DNA of 64,000 nucleotides from Phyllobacterium sp. YR531 (lineage in GTDB: Bacteria; Pseudomonadota; Alphaproteobacteria; Rhizobiales; Rhizobiaceae): assembly GCF_000282595.1 (NCBI RefSeq), contig NZ_AKIZ01000016.1, positions 434,001 through 498,000 of the forward strand. The letters are read 5' to 3'. Under the pieces are notes generated by a model that made no database searches, was not told the DNA's origin, and was given only the letters and a program-made list of their open reading frames with translations. Positions 7,065-15,600 of the stretch are shown one piece after another. Positions within the stretch are counted from its first letter, which is position 1, and the number at the start of each line of letters is the position of its first letter. Made by a program: the position numbers and the translations under genes.

Positions 7065-7811
7065 ATGAATATGCCGAGGGACATCTCTAATGATATCGTC
7101 GTTGGTCTGAAAGACAGGCTTCGGGATGTCCGTCATCTGATCAGGGCCAGTCGGCAAGACGCGGCGTTAACGCCTCGGGAGCTACCCGAATTCATGCTGG
7201 ATAAGGTGGCGCGCGTGATGGATAAGGCTTTTACGACAGTTGAAGCATTATCCATTTCAGTCATTTCGCAAAACCCCGCCGCGCACTCCAGTGCTCCGGA
7301 AGCGCGTAGTCTGGCGGTATATTTCTCTGAAGATCACGAGGCAGGCGCAACACTCTTCTGCCGCGATATTTATTACCTGACGAAATACCTACTCAAAACT
7401 CTTCACGAACCGAATGCCCTTATTCACGAAGCGAGTTTCGCTTCCGTGCACTCGATCATGATTCGCCGCCATGCGATTTTGCTGGCAGCTGCGAGAAATG
7501 GTGATCAGAAAAATATCGGCAAAGCATGCGCGGCCCTGACTATGGAATTGCAGACACACTATTGCAGTACATCATTGTTTGGTGCGCAGACCTCTGATCA
7601 GGGCAAAACACTTCTTTGCTTTGCTGCACTCGCTCTGGCAATTGGGCTAGCCACCTATTCAGAACACCCGCCGAGCGGAGAGAAGCTCGTCGAGACGACC
7701 TTGTTGGCTTTGCAGGCACGCCCGGACAAGTTCGAACAGGCCATCACTCGCGGCGATAACCTTCACGCACTGTCCGATCTTTTCGCTTTTCTCATTCCAC
7801 ACCTGCCTTAG
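7065..7811 (+). CDS. Unknown protein beside the PTS operon
   Basis: A 248-residue protein I do not recognise. The N-terminal part (VGLKDRLRDVRHLIRASRQDAAL) is basic and helical, and the middle holds YFSEDHEAGATLFCRDIYYL. The C-terminal 70 residues are rich in hydrophobic helices (LLCFAALALAIGLATY). No clear signal peptide is seen. It is transcribed divergently from the SorC-type gene, and its stop overlaps the end of the convergent HPr-EI gene by 4 bases. A short pattern, RLR-x2-R-x6-R-x2-AAL, recurs in the unknown protein at the other end of the PTS operon (12680-13318), hinting at distant kinship. The ATG at 7065 or the one at 7071 could be used. Confidence 0.6.
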   Translation: MNMPRDISNDIVVGLKDRLRDVRHLIRASRQDAALTPRELPEFMLDKVARVMDKAFTTVEALSISVISQNPAAHSSAPEARSLAVYFSEDHEAGATLFCRDIYYLTKYLLKTLHEPNALIHEASFASVHSIMIRRHAILLAAARNGDQKNIGKACAALTMELQTHYCSTSLFGAQTSDQGKTLLCFAALALAIGLATYSEHPPSGEKLVETTLLALQARPDKFEQAITRGDNLHALSDLFAFLIPHLP

Positions 7812-9760
7812 GTGGATTGGCTTAAGTCGCTTACGCACTTTTTGGCCCTTTGTATCGAGGCCGGACTCATGCTGAGTTCAGTCAATCCCATTTGAATGAA
7901 AGCCGGTATCAGATCCGGACGGCCTGCCGCCTCACCGCACATCCCAACCATTATTCCGGCTTGCACACCAGCCAGAGCGGTCATTTCGATGGCCGCCATC
8001 ACGGCCGGATGCGTCACATCATTCAGTTTGGCAACCGTAGGATTGAGGCGGTCTGCAGCCATGACATATTGAGTAAGGTCATTCGTTCCAATGGAGAAGA
8101 ATGCGACCTCACGCGCAAGCGCCGGAGCAATCAAGACTGCCGCTGGCGTCTCAATCATGACGCCCAGATCAAACGGCGCATATTCACGCCCCTCAACCTT
8201 CAGTTCCGAAACGCATTCTTCAATCAGCGCCCGCGTTGCAAACACCTCTTCGACGCTCGAAACCATCGGCAACATGACCTTGATGTTGCCTTTGGCAGCT
8301 GCCCTTAGAAGCGCTCGCAGTTGAGGCTTGAAAACGTCCGGACGGTCAAGACACATCCGTATCCCACGCCATCCCAGAAACGGATTATCCTCATCAGGAA
8401 ATTCAATGCCGGCAATGGCCTTGTCACCGCCAATATCGAGCGTTCGTACAATAACCGGATACGGCGCAAAAGCAGTTGCGAGCGCAGTGTAGGTTTCCGT
8501 TTGAAAATCTTCCGATGGAAGGTGGATGTGCCGCATGAATAAAAGCTCCGTGCGGAAAAGCCCGACGCCCATAGCACCGGCTTCCTGTGCCGCTTCTATT
8601 TCTTCAAGCGACCCAATGTTGGCGGCGATCTCTATTACCGTCCCGTCTGCACGTTTGGGAACAAAATCTTTGAATACGCTCAAAGCCTGGCTTTCTGCTG
8701 CAGCTTCTGCGATTTTCTTCTGAAACCTGGTTGTGATCTCTTGATCGGGATCGTCGAAGATTTCACCATTATGGCCATCCAAGGCAATGATGCCCGTATT
8801 CTTCAGGCGCTGTACGTCCTGTCCAAGCCCAAGTACAGCGGGCACGCCATGCGCACGCGCAATAATAGCTACATGCGAGGTAGCTCCTCCGCGACCGCAA
8901 ACTATCCCCGCGATGTTTTTTAAAGGTGCCCTCGCCAGATCCCAAGCGCCAATATCATCCGCGACAAGAATTGAACCATTGGGAATGGCATCGAGATTGA
9001 CGTCATTCTGCCCCAGGAGCGCCAGACATATCTGGCGTCCTACAGCATTCATGTCGTCAGCGCGTGCATTCAGATATGGATCGTCGAGAGAAGCAAACTC
9101 TGAGGCAATACGCGAAGTGGTCCCGATGACCGCCGACACCGCATCCATGCCGCCCTCGACAAGTTTCATTGCGCCTTCCACGAGATCGTCATCGCCAGCA
9201 ATATCCTTCAATGCCGCAATGATTCCTCTGTCACTCGTCGCAAGGTCGGTCGTTTCAAGTGATGCGCTCATGCGATCCTGTACTATAACAAAAGCCTGTC
9301 TCAACCGGGCAAGTTCAGCAGGTATCGCATCCGGCGGGATAGCAAGATTCTGCTCATCGATGACTGGTGGGAAAAACCCAAATGCCGGCCCCATCGCCAA
9401 GCCTTCGCTCGCCGCCACTCCACGCAACTGGCTGGAGGTTGCGGATTTTTCTGCCGTTGTGCTTGCTATTGGTTTTGATGATTTCGTCTGCGCTTCACTA
9501 GCACCAGAGAGCGGATTTTCAAGAAAGCCAATAAGCGCTTCTATCGCTTCCGCAGCATCTGCCCCGGTTGCACGAACGGTTACCTCTTCATGTTCCTTCA
9601 CGCCAAGCAGCATGAGTTTTACCGAGCTCTTGGCATTGATCGACTTATCAGCCTTTACCAGTTCGATATCGCATTCAAAACCTTTGGCAAGGTTTACAAA
9701 CCGCGTAGCTGGCCGCGCATGCAATCCATCATGCACCCGCACAATAGTCGAGCGTTCCAT
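7808..9760 (-). CDS. ptsI: Fused HPr-Enzyme I of the PTS
   Basis: A 650-residue fusion of the two general PTS phosphocarriers. Residues 1-85 are HPr with phospho-acceptor His14 (DGLHARPATRF) and the Ser46 region (KSSVKLMLLG). A linker of about 25 residues follows, then Enzyme I from about residue 112. Enzyme I has phospho-His296 (GGATSHVAIIARAHG), a PEP-binding barrel (TLDIGGDKA, NPFLGWRGIR) and the conserved Cys region (GMCGEAAGRP). It transfers phosphate from PEP to His296, then His14, then EIIA. It is the last gene of the PTS operon. The dedicated fused carrier suggests this sugar PTS runs independently of the nitrogen-type PTS usual in this group. Confidence 0.95.
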   Translation of the reverse strand: MERSTIVRVHDGLHARPATRFVNLAKGFECDIELVKADKSINAKSSVKLMLLGVKEHEEVTVRATGADAAEAIEALIGFLENPLSGASEAQTKSSKPIASTTAEKSATSSQLRGVAASEGLAMGPAFGFFPPVIDEQNLAIPPDAIPAELARLRQAFVIVQDRMSASLETTDLATSDRGIIAALKDIAGDDDLVEGAMKLVEGGMDAVSAVIGTTSRIASEFASLDDPYLNARADDMNAVGRQICLALLGQNDVNLDAIPNGSILVADDIGAWDLARAPLKNIAGIVCGRGGATSHVAIIARAHGVPAVLGLGQDVQRLKNTGIIALDGHNGEIFDDPDQEITTRFQKKIAEAAAESQALSVFKDFVPKRADGTVIEIAANIGSLEEIEAAQEAGAMGVGLFRTELLFMRHIHLPSEDFQTETYTALATAFAPYPVIVRTLDIGGDKAIAGIEFPDEDNPFLGWRGIRMCLDRPDVFKPQLRALLRAAAKGNIKVMLPMVSSVEEVFATRALIEECVSELKVEGREYAPFDLGVMIETPAAVLIAPALAREVAFFSIGTNDLTQYVMAADRLNPTVAKLNDVTHPAVMAAIEMTALAGVQAGIMVGMCGEAAGRPDLIPAFIQMGLTELSMSPASIQRAKKCVSDLSQST

Positions 9761-9798
9761 TCAATTCTCTCTTCGGTATTCGATGTTGTTCCCGGCAA

Positions 9799-10176
9799 TC
9801 ACCCGATGGTGATCACGGCTCCGACCTTCAGCGCTGATACAAGCCTGTCAGCCGATATTTCAGCGGCGCAAATTTCACCTGGCCGCTCAACCTTACTGGC
9901 ACCATTGAACGTGATCACCACGTGGCCAATTTCCTTTACTTTCTGCCACGCATAATCGCCCATTCCGGTAATTTTCGCCGAGACTTCACCTATCTGAATA
10001 ACAGATCCCACAGGGGGGCTTGAATCAGAAGGATCTTCTTCCGTCAGATGAAGTATCGAGACCTCGGCCAGCTCCGGAGGAGCGCCATCGGCAAAAAGAA
10101 TGACAACGCCACCCTCCGCGAGATCCGCCACTTCAGGCCCGACGGCTGTTATCCGTGTTTTGAATTGGACTGACAT
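9799..10176 (-). CDS. srlB: PTS glucitol-type EIIA component
   Basis: A 125-residue cytoplasmic EIIA of the glucitol/sorbitol (Gut) family. It accepts phosphate from HPr and passes it to EIIB. Supporting segments are FKTRITAVGPEVADLAEGGVVILFADGAP, GSVIQIG, KITGMGDYAWQKVKEIGHVVITFNG and the C-terminal LKVGAVITIG; the length matches the family. The likely phospho-His is within DGAPPELAEVSILHL, at the His of ILHL. It lies between the EIIBC and HPr-EI genes, with gaps of 29 and 38 bases. Confidence 0.92.
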   Translation of the reverse strand: MSVQFKTRITAVGPEVADLAEGGVVILFADGAPPELAEVSILHLTEEDPSDSSPPVGSVIQIGEVSAKITGMGDYAWQKVKEIGHVVITFNGASKVERPGEICAAEISADRLVSALKVGAVITIG

Positions 10177-10205
10177 GATGGCGAACCTCTATCTCTGCTT
10201 CTGGT

Positions 10206-11228
10206 TTAAAATACGATCAGGCTGACAACCCAAGCGATCAGCACCGATACGGGCCCCATGATCTGACGGCTGATCAGAACCGCAGGAACGCCGATTTCAA
10301 TCGTCTTCGGTTTGGCTTCACCCAGCGCAAGTCCGACTGGCACGAAGTCACAACCGACCTGTGTATTATAGGCGAAGAGTGCAGGCAGGGCCATCGCAGG
10401 CGAAATCGTGCCATTGGCAATCTGCGGCCCGATAATTGCAACCCCGATAACCTGCGCGATAACAGCACCCGGCCCCAATATTGGTGACAGGAACGGCAAA
10501 CCGCAAATCGCCGAAAGTATCAACAGCCCCACAATATTGTTTGCAAGCGGACCCATTGGCTGGGCCAATACGTCACCGATCCCTGTATAAAGGATGAACC
10601 CGATGAGCATTGTGACGAAAGCCATAAAAGGCAGCACGTTACGAACAACCTGATCGATCGTCCGGCGTCCAGCGTTGAAGAAGATGCCAACAACACGGCC
10701 CATTACACGGCCAACAGTGCTGATCAAACCGATCAGGCCACCCTCGCCCTTCTCACTGGTATCGGAGGCCCGCATCGAAGCGGCAAGCTCGGCTGGCGTT
10801 GGCGGCGCTGAGTGCGACGAAGAACTACCGGCAACAGTGCTTGGTTGCGATCCGTCTGCCAGCTCAATGTCAGTTTCTTTGACACCCGAAACATAGATGT
10901 CTTCCGTAATGAATTGCGCCAGAGGCCCAGCCTGTCCCACAGAGGTCAGGTTTACGGTTGGTATGCGTTTGCGTGGATAGACTCCGCATCGTGCCGTGCC
11001 GCCGCAATCAACAACAACGACCCCCATTTCCCCTTCAACTGGAGGAGCCTTGAAACCATCGACGGCTTCTCCACCTGTCAGTTCTGCAATGCGCCGTGCA
11101 ACGGGATGAATACCGCCACCGGTAACGGAGACAACCTTGTTTCTTTCGGGCGTCAACTGAATGACGAGCGGCCCGCCCCATCCGTTTTTGCCGCGGGAAA
11201 TTTTTACTGGTGTATAAGTCTTGGACAT
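10206..11228 (-). CDS. srlE: PTS glucitol-type EIIB/C component
   Basis: A 340-residue protein of the glucitol EIIBC family (SrlE type). The N-terminal EIIB half carries the phospho-Cys at residue 75 in VVVDCGGTARCGVYPRKRIP, a segment nearly identical in pattern to E. coli SrlE. A Ser/Pro-rich linker (residues 126-150) leads to a membrane half with helices such as FMAFVTMLIGFILYTG and IGVAIIGPQIANG. With SrlA it forms the membrane channel that imports and phosphorylates the polyol. It is 17 bases from the EIIC2 gene. Substrate is inferred from the family only. Confidence 0.92.
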   Translation of the reverse strand: MSKTYTPVKISRGKNGWGGPLVIQLTPERNKVVSVTGGGIHPVARRIAELTGGEAVDGFKAPPVEGEMGVVVVDCGGTARCGVYPRKRIPTVNLTSVGQAGPLAQFITEDIYVSGVKETDIELADGSQPSTVAGSSSSHSAPPTPAELAASMRASDTSEKGEGGLIGLISTVGRVMGRVVGIFFNAGRRTIDQVVRNVLPFMAFVTMLIGFILYTGIGDVLAQPMGPLANNIVGLLILSAICGLPFLSPILGPGAVIAQVIGVAIIGPQIANGTISPAMALPALFAYNTQVGCDFVPVGLALGEAKPKTIEIGVPAVLISRQIMGPVSVLIAWVVSLIVF

Positions 11229-11245
11229 TATCTGCTCCCCCTGGA

Positions 11246-12004
11246 TTAAAGCTCAATGCCCTGACGGCGCGCCATAATGGCGGTAATGCGCTCAGTCAGA
11301 ATGCCTTTGAGCAAGATGACCACCAAGCCAACAATCGCGTACCAAATGGCGACATTGACGTGATAGCCCGTGGGAACAGCACCTTTCTTCTCAAGTTCCA
11401 GCAGCGCAACGAGGATACCGCCCCAAACGAAATACTCGCCAGGATTGATATGCGGAAACAGCCCGAGAGGTGGGTGAACGTAGGAAACGGCTGCATCATA
11501 GAATGCAGGCTTATGTTTTTCTTCCAGGAACGATCCAAAGGTGTAAGCCATCGGGTTGGTCAGGAAAAATACGGAGAGCAGAGGAAGTACTGTGTAGCGT
11601 GTCAAGGCGATGCGCCCTGCACCACGAGCAATGCCATGGACGCGCTCCTCTCCCACCAGCTCGGTCAGCGCGTAAAAGGCGGTCATCAACACGACAAGGG
11701 TTGGAATGATCCCGGTGACAAACCCGGCAAACACTTCGCCGCCCTTCTGGAAAATGCCGATAAAATACTTGCCTATGCTCGTTAACCAGCCAAGCTGCTC
11801 TTCCTGCTGAACATTCTGCAGCTTCTGCTTGAACTCCTCGACCGATATGTCGCCTGTCGATTGCGCAAGAACGACAAAATCATTTCCCGCATGATCGATT
11901 GCCTGTTTGCCGTGTAACGCAGCATCTGAAACCATCGATCCGGCCACCGATATGTGGTGGGCAGCGATATCCGCATGCTGTGCCAATATAGTCAGAATTG
12001 ACAT
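11246..12004 (-). CDS. srlA: PTS glucitol-type EIIC2 component
   Basis: A 252-residue membrane protein of the SrlA (EIIC2 Gut) family. It has an amphipathic N-terminal half (QHADIAAHHI) followed by membrane segments such as VFAGFVTGIIPTLVVLMTAFYAL, split by charged turns, and FFLTNPMAYTFGSFLEEKHKP, PPLGLFPHINPGEYFVWGGI and VNVAIWYAIVGLVVILLKG. The start is set at the ATG 12004, preceded by GGAAGGAGGAGGGAAC. The longer frame from a TTG at 12022 would begin inside that ribosome site. It pairs with the EIIBC protein encoded next. Confidence 0.92.
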   Translation of the reverse strand: MSILTILAQHADIAAHHISVAGSMVSDAALHGKQAIDHAGNDFVVLAQSTGDISVEEFKQKLQNVQQEEQLGWLTSIGKYFIGIFQKGGEVFAGFVTGIIPTLVVLMTAFYALTELVGEERVHGIARGAGRIALTRYTVLPLLSVFFLTNPMAYTFGSFLEEKHKPAFYDAAVSYVHPPLGLFPHINPGEYFVWGGILVALLELEKKGAVPTGYHVNVAIWYAIVGLVVILLKGILTERITAIMARRQGIEL

Positions 12005-12045
12005 GTTCCCTCCTCCTTCCAATCACCCCCTCGAAGTGACCGTCC

Positions 12046-12480
12046 CTATGCGTTTACTGCCTTTATTCCCGTAAGACCGTTTCTTTTCGGCTCTGTCTTT
12101 GCGCGATCAATCTGTGCAATTGCAACTTCTGTCGCTTTTGCAAGTGCACGGTCTTCTTCTGTTGTCATCAAAGAGCTCTCACGCAAGGCATCAATCGACA
12201 TATTCTCGAATTCCGGACGCCGCTTGAACTTGGCGAACACCGAGCGGCCGCTCATCACAAGAAACCGCTGAATGGCCAGATCGGCATTTGTTACAATCAG
12301 AACGATCATTCCCTTGCCAAGACGACCCCGAACATTGCCGGCTCCGACAAATCCGTCATTATATTTCGATGTGATACCTTTCATGACATCCGCATAGTGG
12401 CGCATCTGGTACCAGACACCAAGCGATTGCAAAGCCCACAAAACACCGAGCGCAAGCAACCCCCATTGCCACATGACCAT
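12046..12480 (-). CDS. gutM: GutM-like glucitol operon activator protein
   Basis: A 144-residue protein of the GutM family, known from E. coli as a glucitol operon activator. It has a single N-terminal membrane helix (MWQWGLLALGVLWALQSLG) and a conserved body, YNDGFVGAGNVRGRLGKG, then IVLIVTNADLAIQRFLVMSG. The membrane anchor makes direct DNA binding doubtful, and family members may act on the transporter or on signalling. It is the first gene of the operon (ribosome site GGAGGAGAGTTGGC), ahead of EIIC, EIIBC, EIIA and HPr-EI. No sorbitol-6-phosphate dehydrogenase gene accompanies the set. Confidence 0.9.
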   Translation of the reverse strand: MVMWQWGLLALGVLWALQSLGVWYQMRHYADVMKGITSKYNDGFVGAGNVRGRLGKGMIVLIVTNADLAIQRFLVMSGRSVFAKFKRRPEFENMSIDALRESSLMTTEEDRALAKATEVAIAQIDRAKTEPKRNGLTGIKAVNA

Positions 12481-12602
12481 GCCAACTCTCCTCCCTGTTT
12501 CGCCGCAGCATATGCTATGATTAAACTATAACCAGAAAAACCGTCATGGGTTTTTGAAACGAGATAGATAACCGGTAAATATGCTAGTCAGCGAACAGAA
12601 AA

Positions 12603-12641
12603 AATAGAACATTTGTTCTTTGAAGTGTCAATATGTATAAT
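12603..12641. promoter_or_regulatory. Divergent promoters sharing a palindromic operator
   Basis: Plus-strand promoter: -35 TTGTTC at 12613-12618 and -10 TATAAT at 12636-12641, with a 17-base spacer, driving the gene at 12680. Minus-strand promoter: -35 TTGACA at 12631-12626 and -10 TCTATT at 12608-12603, with a 17-base spacer, driving the PTS operon. A perfect palindrome, AGAACA-TT-TGTTCT, at 12606-12619 overlaps both and is a natural repressor site for both directions. The 199-base region between the two genes holds nothing else but a weak AT-rich hairpin in the PTS leader near 12534-12557. Confidence 0.65.
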
Positions 12642-12679
12642 ACAACGATCCAAGCTAAAAGCAGTCGAGGTAGGGCGAG

Positions 12680-13318
12680 ATGAACTCTATTTTCAAGGAT
12701 GAGCTTGTTCTCATGCCTGACCTGCGTCATCGCCTGCGGCAGTTGCGCTGGTTTCGCATGGCCTTCCGCAAAAACGCTGCACTCATCACACAGCATTATG
12801 GCCATTACTATTCGATTGACGATACAAAATTGACGAGAGCCTTTCTCAATTGGATCGAAACCATCGAACAGCAAAAATCATATGCCGACATTGATCGGAA
12901 AGATTTCATTATCTTTGCTGCAGGCATGGCACTTAAAGAATTAATTACGGAAGCCCCTGCCAAAGCGGCAGGAAAATCCGGCGATGATGCCCTTTCCCAG
13001 CCGGAAATGCGCGATATCATCGCCTTCTGGCCAGAGGGTTTTCTTTATACGAACTATTGTGTTGGAGCGATCGCAGCTATCTGCGAGCAGGAATTTGGCA
13101 CTTCCCCGCAGATAAGCAAGTGCGCTGAGGATCTGCGCACTTGGTGGTCTTATCGTGAAAACGTCGGGGAAATGCCCGCATACGCGATTGCATTTCTCGA
13201 CAAGTTTGTAGGTATTGAGCCCAATTGGCTAGCACCTGATCTGGCTTCTGCACGCAGCGCAATCCGCCGTGCAACACTGGGCAAAAAGCCTGCCGATCCT
13301 ATTTTACCAGTTGGCTGA
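12680..13318 (+). CDS. Unknown protein divergent from the PTS operon
   Basis: A 212-residue protein with no family I recognise. The N-terminus is basic and helical (DLRHRLRQLRWFRMAFRKNAAL). The middle has FAAGMALKELI and MRDIIAFWPEGFLYTNYCVGAIAAICEQEF, and the C-terminus is RTWWSYRENVGEMPAYAIAFLDKFVG. No signal peptide is seen. It has its own good promoter and a ribosome site, GAGGTAGGGCGAG. The promoter shares an operator with the PTS operon, suggesting co-regulation with sugar uptake. It resembles the N-terminus of the unknown protein at 7065-7811 in a short stretch. It overlaps the end of the convergent E2 gene by 20 bases. Confidence 0.65.
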   Translation: MNSIFKDELVLMPDLRHRLRQLRWFRMAFRKNAALITQHYGHYYSIDDTKLTRAFLNWIETIEQQKSYADIDRKDFIIFAAGMALKELITEAPAKAAGKSGDDALSQPEMRDIIAFWPEGFLYTNYCVGAIAAICEQEFGTSPQISKCAEDLRTWWSYRENVGEMPAYAIAFLDKFVGIEPNWLAPDLASARSAIRRATLGKKPADPILPVG

Positions 13319-14594
13319 CTTCTTTCAGGATACGCATAACAGCTTCACGCCGTTCCAATTGCGGCATATGGCCGGATTGAGCAAACAGGTGCAAAGCAAT
13401 CTCGCCCGGTAAGCCATTAGCATGACTTGCCGGAATGACGCGATCAGCAGCACCGAAGATGACGCGGACAGGAATCGACAAGCGATTCAGTGTCTGCCTT
13501 ATGCTGAAAACCTGAGTGCCGTCAGCAAAGAAGCGGTCGCTAATAAGCCGTTGCGCTTCACGCAAAGCGTTGTTTTGCGATTGTTGTAATGTCGCCGCGA
13601 CAAAAGGCTTGGTTAAAAGGCTCTCGTCTTCAACCAATTGCTTCATCCATGCCAGAAGACTTGGTTCGGAGCGGGCGCGGACAAAACCGGACAGAAACGC
13701 ACCATTGATTTCCGGGCCGAGGCCAGCAGGTGCTATCAACACCAGCGCTTGCGCATCCAGATTACCTCTACCTGCAACTTCTGCAGCAATGGCACCACCG
13801 AAAGAATGCCCGACGAGTATGACGGGCCCGACATGATATCGGACGATAGTTTGCTCAATTTGACTGGCAATCGCTTCAAGGCTTTCCGGAATGGAAAGTG
13901 TCGATTCACCGTGACCGGGCAGATCGATGGCAAGCACAGGATTATCGATGCTACCACCGCCAAGCATAGGTCGCCAGCTATTCAAATCAGCACCGAAACC
14001 ATGCAGCAACACAACGGGCGCCAGCGCTTTGCCCTTGCCTTCCCGCAGCCACACCGCATTAAGTGGCGCATCGCCTTTGGCAGTTACCAATGGCTTTGCA
14101 GCGCCTGTCTGCGCACGAGTTTCAACTTCAATGTCTTGCTTTTGGATGCGGCCCTTTGGTCCGGAACCCTTGACCGTAGCCAGATCAACCCCGGCCTCGC
14201 GTGCGAGCCTTCGCGCCAAAGGAGTGGCCCGGATGCCTTCGCTCCTATCACTTACAGCCTCAGGTTCGGGCGTTACCGCCTGTACGCTGGTTTCCAGCTT
14301 TTTTGAAGAAACTTCTGCCTGTACTTCAACCGATGCTGATGCTTCGTAACTTTCGCCTTCTGCATATATCCAGGCAACAGCCTGTCCTACGGGAACCGTC
14401 GCGCCTTCTTGAGCTGTTACTTGGCGCAAAATGCCTGAGGACGGGGCATCAATTTCCATCGCTGCCTTATCGGTCTCAATTTCGAAGAGCAATTGCCCCT
14501 TCGTAATGGCTTCGCCTTCTTTTGCGTACCATCGTGAAATCTGGCCGCTTTCCATGTCCATATCGACCTTCGGCAGGATAACTTCGACCGGCAT
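13299..14594 (-). CDS. acoC: Acetoin dehydrogenase-type E2 with alpha/beta hydrolase domain
   Basis: A 431-residue three-domain protein. Residues 1-80 form a lipoyl domain with Lys43 (EIETDKAAMEI). Residues 120-156 form the peripheral-subunit-binding domain (IRATPLARRLAREAGVDL, KGSGPKGRI). Residues 190-430 form an alpha/beta hydrolase with oxyanion HGF (198-200), nucleophile Ser264 (VGHSFGG), Asp384 (GAADRVIP) and His409 (SGHMPQ). This replaces the usual CoA acetyltransferase domain and is typical of AcoC in acetoin dehydrogenase complexes. The acetyl group from acetoin cleavage would pass from the lipoyl arm to CoA. It is the last gene of the E1alpha-E1beta-E2 operon, 3 bases after E1beta. 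No E3 gene is present. Confidence 0.88.
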   Translation of the reverse strand: MPVEVILPKVDMDMESGQISRWYAKEGEAITKGQLLFEIETDKAAMEIDAPSSGILRQVTAQEGATVPVGQAVAWIYAEGESYEASASVEVQAEVSSKKLETSVQAVTPEPEAVSDRSEGIRATPLARRLAREAGVDLATVKGSGPKGRIQKQDIEVETRAQTGAAKPLVTAKGDAPLNAVWLREGKGKALAPVVLLHGFGADLNSWRPMLGGGSIDNPVLAIDLPGHGESTLSIPESLEAIASQIEQTIVRYHVGPVILVGHSFGGAIAAEVAGRGNLDAQALVLIAPAGLGPEINGAFLSGFVRARSEPSLLAWMKQLVEDESLLTKPFVAATLQQSQNNALREAQRLISDRFFADGTQVFSIRQTLNRLSIPVRVIFGAADRVIPASHANGLPGEIALHLFAQSGHMPQLERREAVMRILKEVSQLVK

Positions 14595-14597
14595 AGC

Positions 14598-15596
14598 CTA
14601 TCGCACCCCTTTGATGAGCGCGCGCGCACTCTCGACGATGCCGGGCACTTGTGGAACGGTCGCTTTTTCCAGATCAGGATTATACGGAATTGGTGTTTCA
14701 GCACCGCCAAGACGGACGATAGGTGCATCCAGATAGTCGAAGGCCTCACTCTCGGCAATCATCGCACTTACTTCCGCGCCAACGCCAAGTGTCTTCACAC
14801 CCTCATACACGCACATGAGTTTCGACGTCTTTTTGACGCTGGCAATGATAGTATCCTTGTCCATCGGGCGCACCGTACGCAAATCCACGACCTCGACGTT
14901 GATACCCTCTTTTGCTAGTTCGTGAGCGGCCTCAAGCGCCTTGTGAACCATAATTGCCGAGGCAACGATCGTCAGGTCAGTACCTTCACGCACAACAGCC
15001 GCTTTGCCGATTGGCACAGTGTAATGTCCCTCAGGAACTGGCCCCTTCATTTTGTAAAGAAGCTTATGCTCGAAGATCATGACAGGGTCCGGGTCTTCAA
15101 TGGCGGCAAGCAACATGCCTTTGGCGTCATACGGTGTGGAAGGTTGAATGACCTTCAGCCCCGGAACATGCCCGAACCATGCTTCCAGACTCTGGCTATG
15201 CTGAGCTGCTGCACCAGTGCCCGAGCCTGCCGGAAATCGCATGACCAATGGAACAGAAACGGCACCGCCAAGCATGTAGCGCATTTTTGCCGCCTGATTG
15301 ACGATCTGCTCCATCGCCAAAGCCGCAAAATCTGAAAACTGAAACTCGAATATCGGACGCATACCTGTCAGCGCCGCACCCACTGCAACACCTGCACCAC
15401 CGAGTTCGGAGATTGGGGTGTCCATGACGCGATCTTCGCCAAAACGCTGAACCAAATCACCTGTAACCTGAAAGGCACCGCCGTAAACGCCGATATCCTC
15501 ACCCATGAGAAACACCCGGTCATCAGCCTCCATTGCGATGGCCATTGCTTCCTGGATAGCTTGCGAGTAGCTCAGTTCGCGTATTATCTCATTCAT
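14598..15596 (-). CDS. acoB: Thiamine-dependent dehydrogenase E1 beta subunit
   Basis: A 332-residue E1 beta subunit of the pyruvate/acetoin dehydrogenase type. Typical segments are [71 protein letters not shown] and [20 protein letters not shown]. It pairs with E1 alpha to form the TPP site for decarboxylation or acetoin cleavage and reductive transfer to lipoyl-E2. The start is set at ATG 15596, just after the E1alpha stop; an overlapping GTG at 15620 would add 8 residues. Substrate (acetoin or pyruvate) is inferred from the AcoC-type E2. Confidence 0.88.
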   Translation of the reverse strand: MNEIIRELSYSQAIQEAMAIAMEADDRVFLMGEDIGVYGGAFQVTGDLVQRFGEDRVMDTPISELGGAGVAVGAALTGMRPIFEFQFSDFAALAMEQIVNQAAKMRYMLGGAVSVPLVMRFPAGSGTGAAAQHSQSLEAWFGHVPGLKVIQPSTPYDAKGMLLAAIEDPDPVMIFEHKLLYKMKGPVPEGHYTVPIGKAAVVREGTDLTIVASAIMVHKALEAAHELAKEGINVEVVDLRTVRPMDKDTIIASVKKTSKLMCVYEGVKTLGVGAEVSAMIAESEAFDYLDAPIVRLGGAETPIPYNPDLEKATVPQVPGIVESARALIKGVR

Positions 15597-15600
15597 CAAA

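Noticed and set aside
8787-9812. 341-codon plus-strand open frame
   Set aside because: Lies entirely opposite the HPr-EI gene, low-complexity Ser/Ala composition, no ribosome site; a shadow frame.
12534-12557. Hairpin AAAAACC/GGTTTTT in the PTS leader as a terminator
   Set aside because: Very AT-rich seven-base stem whose T-run is part of the stem; too weak to call a terminator or antiterminator site.
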